From assembly GCA_900556865.1 (NCBI GenBank), contig USQS01000006.1:1-18675 (forward strand): a stretch of DNA of 18,675 nt. The letters are read 5' to 3'. Below are positions 1-5,989 of this stretch, one piece after another (the first letter of the stretch is position 1; each line of letters opens with the position of its first letter). The DNA comes from an uncultured Clostridium sp. (GTDB taxonomy: Bacteria; Bacillota; Clostridia; TANB77; CAG-508). Under the pieces are notes generated by a model that saw only the letters and a program-made list of their open reading frames with translations, searched no databases and had not been told where the DNA came from. Both the position numbers and the translations under genes were made by a program.

Positions 1-126
1 TTTAAATATATAAAAACATCTTGACGTTTTTCTATTTTTTTATTATTATTGTTAAAATTTTTAATTCTATAACGTATATAATCCATGTAGAATCACGTAA
101 TAGTCCCCTCGCTCGTTGCATCATCT

Positions 127-349
127 TTACGCATCAAAATCGGCTTCAAATACTCCTTCCGGTGTGCGCATTGTCAAAATACCAAGATTAAAATCTTCAT
201 CTCGGATTGTAATATGATATTCAAAAACAACTTCCTCATCAAATTTAGACAATAACAAATACTCTCCATTTTCTTTTCTGGCCAACTATTATTATCTTAT
301 CATAACTTCCTGTAGAATACAATTTATATGCTACAGCGTTCTCACTTTT
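127..349 (-). pseudogene. Frameshifted, 5'-truncated remnant of a small protein gene
   Basis: Two adjoining minus-strand frames read as one protein if a single base is removed. The upstream part (349 to about 278) encodes SENAVAYKLYSTGSYDKII and runs to VGQ. The downstream part (about 278 to 127) continues as ENGEYLLLSKFDEEVV, then FEYHITIRDEDFNLG, and ends EADFDA before a TAA. The shift lies at a T run, 274-277; one T fewer gives an uninterrupted VGQKENGEYL. A stop at 350-352 and the lack of any start codon or ribosome binding site show that the 5' end is gone. Codons such as CCG, CGC and GCC are rarer in the neighbouring genes, which suggests acquisition. I do not recognise the family. A homopolymer sequencing error could explain the frameshift but not the missing start. 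Confidence 0.45.
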
Positions 350-359
350 CTATTATATT

Positions 360-408
360 AAAAAAATTTGGCAAGGACACATGAAGTTTGACCTCGCCAA
401 ATTTTTTT
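360..408 (-). terminator. Intrinsic terminator after nrdD (symmetrical, possibly bidirectional)
   Basis: A perfect 13-bp inverted repeat has arms at 360-372 and 396-408 (aaaaaaatttggc and its complement) around a 23-nt spacer. The outer seven pairs are A-T, so either strand ends in a U run. It lies 87 bp past the nrdD stop codon and separates nrdD from the remnant at the left edge. Confidence 0.75.
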
Positions 409-495
409 CTCTCAAACTTTCTTTTTCCTTTTGTAAAATTATTCTATCCCTTTTAACGGTTTTTATTATAACATTTATATATTTTTTTTACAATA

Positions 496-2622
496 CTATA
501 AATGTAAAACTCTATTTTTTATTTCTTTTGTTTTACCCGTATTCCAGAAATTTTCTCCTAAATAACCGCAAGTCCTACGAACAACACTCATTTTATTGTG
601 GTCTTTATTTCCACATTGTGGGCATTCCCATTCATTATCTTCATTAATTTTTATTTCTCCACTATATCCACAAACATTACAATAATCAGATTTAGTATTA
701 AATTCTGCATATTGAATATTGTCATAAATAAATTTAACCAATTCTTCTAAAGCTTCTATATTGTTTTTCATTTGAGGAATTTCAACATAAGATATTGCTC
801 CTCCTAAAGATAAATTTTGGAATTCACTTTCAAATTTTAATTTATCAAAAGCATTAATTTTTTCTCTAACATCAACATGATATGAATTTGTATAATACCC
901 CTTATCTGTTATGTCTTTAATCGTTCCAAACCTTTCTTTATCTATTCTTGCAAATTTATAACATAAACTTTCAGCAGGAGTACCATAAAGAGCAAAACCA
1001 ATATTGGTTTCATCTTTCCACCTTTGAACAGTATCTTTTAAGTGCTTCATAACTTTTATTGCAAAATCATGACCTTCTGGAGTTGTATGAGATACCCCCT
1101 TTATAAGCTTTGTAAGCTCATATATTCCAATATATCCAAGTGAAATTGAAGAATATCCTCCATATAAAAGTTTATCTATTTTTTCTCCTTGTTCTAATCT
1201 TGCAATTGCTCCATATCTCCAATGAACTGGACTAATATCTGCTGTTGTACCAAGTAATGCATAATGTCTACACATTAATGCTTCTTTACATAGCTCTAGT
1301 CTCTGATCAAATTCTTTCCAAAATTTTTCTTCGTCTCCTTCTGAAACAATTCCTATTTGAGGTAAATTAATACTTACAACACCTTGATTAAATCTTCCCT
1401 CAAATTTATATTTTCCATTTTCATCTTTCCAAGGAGCTAAAAAGCTTCTACATCCCATTGGGCTAAATACATTTCCCTCATAATTTTCTTTCATTTTCTT
1501 TGCAGATATATAATCTGGATACATTCTTTTTGAAGAACATTTTACAGCAAGTTTAGTTAAATAATCATATTTTCCACCCTTTAGGCAATTAAATTCATCT
1601 AAAACATATACAAGTTTTGGAAATGCTGGTGTTACATATATTCCTGCCGAATTTTTAATTCCTTCATATCTTTGTTTTAAAACTTCTTCTATTATCATTG
1701 CATTTTCGTTTATATATTCATCATCTGGTTCTAAATGTAAGAATAATGTTACAAAAGGAGATTGTCCATTTGTTGTCATAAGAGTATTTATTTGATATTG
1801 AATTGTTTGAACTCCTGCGGACAATTCTGTTTTTACTCTTTTTTCTACCAATTTTTCAACTGTTTTACTATCTAATTCCGAACCGAATTCTTCTTTTAAT
1901 TCTTTATAAAATTTATCTTTGCTTTTTCTTAAATATTTTCCTAAATGTTTTAAATCTACTGATTGTCCTCCATATTGGTTGCTTGCAACAGCTGCAATTA
2001 TTTGTGTTGTAACTGTACATGCAACTTGGAAACTTTTAGGGCTTTCTATCATTTTACCATTCATAACAGTTCCATTATCTAGCATGTCTCCAATATTTAT
2101 TAAACAACAATTAAATATTGGTTGTACAAAATAGTCTGCATCATGAAAATGTAATACTCCTTCATCATTTGCTTTAGATATTTTTTCAGGTAATAGCATT
2201 CTTCTCGTTAAGTCTCTTGAAACCTCACCTGCTATATAGTCTCTTTGAGTTGAAGCTAATACAGTATTTTTATTAGAATTTTCTTCTGCAAGTTCTTTAT
2301 TTTCATTTCTAATTAACCCTAATATAGATTCATCTGTTGTATTGCTTTTTCTAACTAATGCTCTTGTGTATCTATAAACAATATATTTTTTTGCTAATTC
2401 ATATTTCCCAAGCTCCATTAATTTTTCTTCAATAACATCTTGAATATCTTCAACAAGCATTCTTTTTTTGTCTAATTCTTCAATATATGTTGTTATTGAT
2501 TTTATGTCTTCTTTTGTAGCTTTTTCTCTTCTCCTTACTTCATTATTTGCTTTTTCAATTGCTGTAATCACCTTACTCCTATCATAATCTACAATTCTTC
2601 CGTCTCTTTTTATTACCTTCAT
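496..2622 (-). CDS. nrdD: Anaerobic (class III) ribonucleoside-triphosphate reductase, large subunit
   Basis: This enzyme reduces ribonucleoside triphosphates to deoxyribonucleotides by glycyl-radical chemistry and works only without oxygen. The chosen start (MKVIKRDGRIVDYD, 708 aa) sits 8 nt behind a GGAGGAG site; an upstream in-frame ATG at 2646 has no such site. An ATP-cone lies in the first 90 residues. A CC pair follows in FNCCLINIGD. The C-terminus has a CxxC...CxxC zinc site (CNVCGYSG and CPQCGNKD) and the glycyl-radical motif RRTCGYLGENFW, with Gly686 as the predicted radical site. The length is normal for the family. The activase gene nrdG does not follow in the 495 bp available. A 13-bp-stem terminator lies downstream, and the upstream leader contains another terminator and a divergent Crp/Fnr gene, so oxygen or redox control is likely. 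Confidence 0.96.
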   Translation of the reverse strand: MKVIKRDGRIVDYDRSKVITAIEKANNEVRRREKATKEDIKSITTYIEELDKKRMLVEDIQDVIEEKLMELGKYELAKKYIVYRYTRALVRKSNTTDESILGLIRNENKELAEENSNKNTVLASTQRDYIAGEVSRDLTRRMLLPEKISKANDEGVLHFHDADYFVQPIFNCCLINIGDMLDNGTVMNGKMIESPKSFQVACTVTTQIIAAVASNQYGGQSVDLKHLGKYLRKSKDKFYKELKEEFGSELDSKTVEKLVEKRVKTELSAGVQTIQYQINTLMTTNGQSPFVTLFLHLEPDDEYINENAMIIEEVLKQRYEGIKNSAGIYVTPAFPKLVYVLDEFNCLKGGKYDYLTKLAVKCSSKRMYPDYISAKKMKENYEGNVFSPMGCRSFLAPWKDENGKYKFEGRFNQGVVSINLPQIGIVSEGDEEKFWKEFDQRLELCKEALMCRHYALLGTTADISPVHWRYGAIARLEQGEKIDKLLYGGYSSISLGYIGIYELTKLIKGVSHTTPEGHDFAIKVMKHLKDTVQRWKDETNIGFALYGTPAESLCYKFARIDKERFGTIKDITDKGYYTNSYHVDVREKINAFDKLKFESEFQNLSLGGAISYVEIPQMKNNIEALEELVKFIYDNIQYAEFNTKSDYCNVCGYSGEIKINEDNEWECPQCGNKDHNKMSVVRRTCGYLGENFWNTGKTKEIKNRVLHL

Positions 2623-2735
2623 AAATAAACTCCTCCTTTTTAGCATTTTTGGTTAGTAATTTTGCTTCAACTATTTTTAACCTTGCTACTGTTTCTCAAT
2701 ACTTTTTCTAGAGTTTCCCAATCTTCCTATAATAT

Positions 2736-2772
2736 AAAAAACCTGAAGCCGAATCTCTAATTAGACTTCAGG
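2736..2772 (-). terminator. Intrinsic terminator inside the nrdD upstream region
   Basis: A 7-bp stem (cctgaag, 2742-2748; cttcagg, 2766-2772) is followed on the minus strand only by a TTTTTT run at 2741-2736. It lies about 114 bp upstream of the nrdD start codon, in the direction of nrdD transcription. A transcript starting in the nrdD-crp gap must therefore end here or read through. Confidence 0.6.
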
Positions 2773-2848
2773 CAAAGAAAGGTTGATGGAAAAATTTAAA
2801 ACATCAACACAAAAGTATTGTAATGTAATTACTTTTTTTGTAATTACA
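2736..2848 (-). ncRNA. Candidate small RNA or transcription attenuator upstream of nrdD
   Basis: On the minus strand three hairpins follow a -10 box. The first is GTAATTAC / GTAATTAC (2840-2847 with 2825-2832, 7-nt loop). The second is gttgatg / catcaac (2802-2808 with 2782-2788). The third is cctgaag / cttcagg (2766-2772 with 2742-2748), directly followed by six U residues (2741-2736). With a predicted start near 2848 the product would be about 113 nt. No minus-strand gene lies between here and 3597, so the terminator has no obvious client other than a transcript that starts in this gap. A linker reading CCTTTCTTT stays unpaired between hairpins two and three. It could be an attenuated nrdD leader or an independent sRNA. 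It matches no RNA family I can name. Confidence 0.4.
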
Positions 2849-2854
2849 AAACCT

Positions 2855-2860
2855 ATTATA
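2855..2860 (-). promoter_or_regulatory. Predicted -10 box of an activator-dependent promoter toward nrdD
   Basis: TATAAT on the minus strand (within ctaTATAATagg) has no recognisable -35 hexamer 16-18 bp upstream. The Crp/Fnr-like palindrome is centred about 40.5 bp ahead of the predicted start at 2848. Class II Fnr/Crp activators bind near -41.5 and replace the -35 contact, so the geometry fits an activated promoter. A weaker plus-strand -10 (tattat, 2854-2859) for the regulator gene overlaps it. Confidence 0.4.
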
Positions 2861-2880
2861 TAGATTTTTTTTATTTTTTC

Positions 2881-2896
2881 TGTTGCATTTGCAACA
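2881..2896. promoter_or_regulatory. Crp/Fnr-like operator palindrome
   Basis: TGTTGCA-tt-TGCAACA is a perfect 7-bp inverted repeat. Read as GTTGC-N4-GCAAC it has the 5-4-5 layout of Fnr-family boxes (TTGAT-N4-ATCAA), with different half-site bases. It lies 38 bp upstream of the start codon of a Crp/Fnr-type gene. Relative to the minus-strand promoter it is in an activating position. Relative to the regulator's own likely plus-strand start it is downstream, in a repressing position. Confidence 0.5.
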
Positions 2897-2934
2897 TTTT
2901 TGTGATATATTTTTTAAAAAAGGAGGAAGTTAAG

Positions 2935-3567
2935 ATGAGAGTTGACTTTGAAATTTTAAATTTTTTTAAAGACTTTAATACCAACTGTTGCAAGGTTTCC
3001 AATCGTTCTTTCCTTAGGGGCGAAACCGTTACAACTTACATAGAAAAAAGAAATCAAATGTGTATTTTAATATCTGGGTCAGCAGATTTAATTAGATATG
3101 ATTTTAATGGCAATAAAACAATTATAGTTCACTTTACTTCTGGAGATATATTTGGCGAAATTTTTTACCCTAGTAATACTAATAATGAGCTTTTTGTTGA
3201 AGCAAAAGAAGATTGTGAAATTTTAACATTTATTTATAATAATATTATGCAAAAATGCAATCCTAGATGTAAATTTCATAGTGAACTAATTTCTAAATTA
3301 CCTATTTTAATAATTAATAATACCATAAAATTAAATACAAGAATTGAGCTTTTAACAAAAAAGAATATTAGAGATAAGTTACTAACCTACTTTAATATTT
3401 TATCTAGCAACAAACTTTCAAAAACATTTCTTTTACCTTTTTCTTTAACAGATTTAGCCGATTATTTAAGTGTCGATAGAAGTGCCATGATGAGAGAGCT
3501 TTCACATTTAAAAAAAGAAGGTATTATTGAAAAAAAAGGCAGAAAGATTAAATTACTTATCTCTTAA
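2935..3567 (+). CDS. Crp/Fnr family transcriptional regulator
   Basis: This is a cytoplasmic one-component regulator of 210 aa. An N-terminal cyclic-nucleotide-binding-like beta-roll (about 15-110) includes ILISGSADLIRYDFNGNK and FTSGDIFGE. A dimerisation helix follows, then a C-terminal winged helix (about 160-210) with recognition region LTDLADYLSVDRSAMMREL. The cAMP-contacting arginine motif of true Crp is not evident. Cysteines at about 18, 19, 43, 94, 108 and 112 (the last two in CNPRC) could hold a redox or Fe-S sensor, which is inference. The ATG at 2935 is chosen because AAAGGAGG lies 7 nt before it; an upstream in-frame start at 2902 lacks a site. It is divergent from nrdD, with a palindromic operator between. 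Its last codons form half of the terminator for the convergent toxin-antitoxin genes. Confidence 0.9.
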   Translation: MRVDFEILNFFKDFNTNCCKVSNRSFLRGETVTTYIEKRNQMCILISGSADLIRYDFNGNKTIIVHFTSGDIFGEIFYPSNTNNELFVEAKEDCEILTFIYNNIMQKCNPRCKFHSELISKLPILIINNTIKLNTRIELLTKKNIRDKLLTYFNILSSNKLSKTFLLPFSLTDLADYLSVDRSAMMRELSHLKKEGIIEKKGRKIKLLIS

Positions 3568-3577
3568 TTTCTGCCTT
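3530..3577 (-). terminator. Intrinsic terminator of the toxin-antitoxin transcript, embedded in the regulator's 3' end
   Basis: Ten-bp arms aaggcagaaa (3537-3546) and tttctgcctt (3568-3577) flank a 21-nt loop. On the minus strand the stem runs into eight consecutive T residues (3537-3530). On the plus strand no U tract follows. The left arm lies inside the Crp/Fnr coding sequence and its stop codon is in the loop, so the two convergent units share this DNA. Confidence 0.7.
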
Positions 3578-3596
3578 CTTAATTAAAGCTAGTATT

Positions 3597-3827
3597 TTAA
3601 GCAACTTTCTCAGTATAATTAAGTACTGTAATTTCAGTAATTGAGTTTCTAACAGTATTTACTAGCTTTTCTAGTTGTTTTGCAACCTCATTACTATAAG
3701 ATACTTCTCCACATTGTTTACATACTTGAGATGGCACATTTTTAATAATAATGATACAATTATCTAACTCTACCATAAATGTAGTATTTTTATTTTCTAA
3801 AATTCCTTTACACATAAAACAATTCAT
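3597..3827 (-). CDS. YgiT-type zinc-finger protein, probable antitoxin
   Basis: This 76-aa protein has a zinc ribbon built from MNCFMCKG at the start and VCKQCGE at about 35-41, the pattern of the N-terminal half of MqsA/YgiT-type antitoxins. The remaining C-terminal segment (about 45-76) has a short helix and a strand but no complete helix-turn-helix. DNA binding is therefore less certain than in full-length MqsA. It follows the DUF4258 gene by 6 bp, and its ribosome binding site (AAGGA) lies inside the last codons of that gene, so translation of the two is probably coupled. The order is toxin first, antitoxin second, as in mqsRA. Such small zinc-finger partners commonly accompany DUF4258 proteins in clostridia. 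Confidence 0.8.
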   Translation of the reverse strand: MNCFMCKGILENKNTTFMVELDNCIIIIKNVPSQVCKQCGEVSYSNEVAKQLEKLVNTVRNSITEITVLNYTEKVA

Positions 3828-3833
3828 TTTTTT

Positions 3834-4151
3834 TTATTCCTTTCTTGTTTTTTTATCAATTTCCCATTCAGTACTATCTGGATAATATGCTGTGACAATC
3901 CACAATTCTTCATGATTCGAACCACACACGACATGTATAATTTCATTATTCAAATTTATCCCATATACCAAACAACTTGGATATGGATAAGCTTTTTCAT
4001 AATTCTCTATTATTTCTCCATTCAAAAGAGCATTTTCAACATCTCTTTGACTTATATTTCTTTGTAGTAGTCTTATCATTACATGATTGGTCCATCTTAT
4101 TTTTTGATTTATAATTAAATCTTTTATAATATTAATATTTAATTTTTCCAT
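3834..4151 (-). CDS. DUF4258 protein, probable toxin of a toxin-antitoxin pair
   Basis: This 105-aa protein carries the DUF4258 pattern: a helical start with TNHVMIRLLQRNISQRDVE (a His and spaced Arg residues), the GEIIENYEKAYPYPSCLVYG turn, and beta strands IIHVVCGSN and LWIVTAYYPD. The fold is expected to resemble RelE/MqsR-like RNases. The His and Arg residues are the likely catalytic candidates, but activity is inferred. ATG 4151 is preferred over GTG 4157 because the AGAGG site lies 5 nt before it. The gene begins 38 bp after the RNase G stop codon, so it may be read from that operon or from a weak promoter in the AT-rich gap. The YgiT-type partner follows immediately. Confidence 0.8.
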   Translation of the reverse strand: MEKLNINIIKDLIINQKIRWTNHVMIRLLQRNISQRDVENALLNGEIIENYEKAYPYPSCLVYGINLNNEIIHVVCGSNHEELWIVTAYYPDSTEWEIDKKTRKE

Positions 4152-4189
4152 AAACACCTCTTTTTATTCTTATTGATATATATCTTGTT

Positions 4190-5389
4190 CTACTCATGTG
4201 TGTTTAAGTGGCTACAAATATGTTTCCTGGTCATCTCCATTAAATTAAGTTTTGTAAATCCTTCTACTTGTGTTTTAGCCCTATCTTCTTTTAATGCCTC
4301 TTTTAATAACTCTTCTATTTTGTCTTTATTCTCTTTATTTTTCATATCAATATAATCAATAATGATAATTCCACCAATATCTCTTAACCTAAGTTGTTTT
4401 GCAATTTCTAAAGTTGCTTCTTTATTAACTTTAAAAACTGTAGACTCTAAATCTTTTTTTCCTGTGAATTTTCCTGTATTAACATCTATTGCAATTAAAG
4501 CTTCTGTTTTATCTATTGTAATAAAGCCTCCACAATTTAGCCAAATTTTCCTATTTGTGCTTTTTTCTATTTGACTATCTAACTCATATTTAGTTAACAA
4601 ATTACTATTTTTTTCCTGTACTAAATTTATATCAAGATTTTCTGAATCTATCATTTTCTTTATTTTACTATATTCTGCTGAACTATTTGTTGTTATTTTT
4701 TCTAGTTTTTTTGTTCCTAAATCTAAAATTATTTTTTCTACTATGTTTTCGCTTTCATACAAAATTGTTGGTTTTCCTTTATATGTTTTAAATTTCTTAT
4801 TAATATTATTCCATTTTTTAGAAAGCTTTTCAATTTCTTTGATGATTTTTTCAGAAGATGTAGTTTGTGCAGATGTTCTAACTATTGCCCCACAATTTTC
4901 TGGAATATTATCTTTTATAATTTTAATTAAATCATTTTTTATTTTTTCATCTTCAATTTTTTGTGAAATTGTAATAATAGAAGTATTTGGCATAAGAACC
5001 ATATATTTTCCTGCTAGACAAATATGTGTAGATAATCTAGCTCCCTTTTTGTCATCACAATCTTTCTTTACTTGAACCATAATTTTTTGTTTTGGTTTCA
5101 AAACTTTTTTAATATCTACTTCTTCAAGTTTCATTCCTTGCTTTGCATCTAATTGTGGAACAACGTCTTTGAAGTGAATAAATCCATTTCTACTTTCTCC
5201 AAAATCTATAAAAGCTGCCTGCATTCCAGAAATAATATCTCCCACTTCTCCAGCATAAATATTTCCTTCTAGTCTTCTTTTTTTTGTTTCATCATCGCTA
5301 TTATATACTTCTACCAATTTACCATTTTCAACTAATGCAATATTTTCTACATTTTTATTTTGATTTACAATTAACTCTAACATACCCAT
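4190..5389 (-). CDS. rng: Ribonuclease E/G family endoribonuclease, without zinc-link tail
   Basis: This endoribonuclease acts in RNA processing and decay. An S1-like RNA-binding domain covers about 37-125 (EGNIYAGEVGDIISGMQAAF, FIDFGESRNGFIHF). The DNase I-like catalytic domain contains both metal-binding aspartates in AIDVNTGKFTGKKDLE (about D302) and IIIIDYIDM (about D345). The protein stops at TRKHICSHLNTHE (399 aa), just where the CPxCxG zinc-link that holds dimers together normally begins; RNase G is usually 450-500 aa. No continuation is visible in other frames past the stop, where the toxin gene starts 38 bp on. The start overlaps the pth stop (TGATG); TTG 5392 and ATG 5383 are alternatives, and AAAGGAG at about 5393-5399 can serve any of them. 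pth and a flippase gene precede it. Confidence 0.88.
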   Translation of the reverse strand: MGMLELIVNQNKNVENIALVENGKLVEVYNSDDETKKRRLEGNIYAGEVGDIISGMQAAFIDFGESRNGFIHFKDVVPQLDAKQGMKLEEVDIKKVLKPKQKIMVQVKKDCDDKKGARLSTHICLAGKYMVLMPNTSIITISQKIEDEKIKNDLIKIIKDNIPENCGAIVRTSAQTTSSEKIIKEIEKLSKKWNNINKKFKTYKGKPTILYESENIVEKIILDLGTKKLEKITTNSSAEYSKIKKMIDSENLDINLVQEKNSNLLTKYELDSQIEKSTNRKIWLNCGGFITIDKTEALIAIDVNTGKFTGKKDLESTVFKVNKEATLEIAKQLRLRDIGGIIIIDYIDMKNKENKDKIEELLKEALKEDRAKTQVEGFTKLNLMEMTRKHICSHLNTHE

Positions 5390-5958
5390 CAAGCTCCTTT
5401 AGCATTAATAACATTCATAGCTTTATCTATGCCATCTTCTAATACCTTTTCAACTGCTAAAGTACCTAAATCTATTGCTGTTACAAGATTTGCATATTCT
5501 GCTTGTGAAAGTTTTCCTATAACATATTCTATTAAATCTTCACCATTTTGTGGTTTTCCAGTACCGATTTTTAAATGGATAAAGTCTGTTGATTTTAAAT
5601 TTTCTACAACAGATTTCATTCCATTATGAGTTCCTGCTCCACCTTTTTTCCTTAATTTTATAACTCCTTCTTTTGTGTCTATATCGTCAAAAATTACAAT
5701 TATATCTTTTAAGTCTATTTTATAAAAATTAGCAATTTCTATTATAGCATTTCCACTTAAATTCATAAAAGTTTGAGGCTTACATAAAATAACTTTATTA
5801 TTTAAAATTTCTCCTATTCCATATAAACTTTTAAACCCTTGTCTTTCAACTGGAATTTCATATTTTTTAGACAATTTATTTATAACATCAAACCCCATAT
5901 TATGACGTGTAAAACTATATTCTGGCTCTGGATTTCCAAGACCCACAATTAAATACAT
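5389..5958 (-). CDS. pth: Peptidyl-tRNA hydrolase
   Basis: This enzyme releases peptides from peptidyl-tRNA that drops off stalled ribosomes. It has 189 aa, the family's standard size. The opening YLIVGLGNPEPEYSFTRHN contains Asn9 and the catalytic His19. The central FDDIDTKEG gives the conserved Asp near 92, and GGAGTHNGMKSV gives the substrate-binding Asn. The start has a good site (GAAAGGAATG). Its stop overlaps the start of the RNase G gene, so the two are translationally coupled. It follows the flippase gene by 31 bp and is probably part of the same transcript. Confidence 0.96.
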   Translation of the reverse strand: MYLIVGLGNPEPEYSFTRHNMGFDVINKLSKKYEIPVERQGFKSLYGIGEILNNKVILCKPQTFMNLSGNAIIEIANFYKIDLKDIIVIFDDIDTKEGVIKLRKKGGAGTHNGMKSVVENLKSTDFIHLKIGTGKPQNGEDLIEYVIGKLSQAEYANLVTAIDLGTLAVEKVLEDGIDKAMNVINAKGA

Positions 5959-5989
5959 TTAACTTCATTCCTTTCCTAAAACCATTATG

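Noticed and set aside
2800..2830. NrdR box upstream of nrdD
   Set aside because: Only one half (TTTTGTGT on the minus strand) resembles the ACAC...TTGTGT consensus; the other half does not match and no second box is present.
4150..4190. Frameshift hiding the rest of RNase G
   Set aside because: None of the other frames after the stop encodes a CPxCxG-like tail; the sequence passes straight into the toxin gene's leader.
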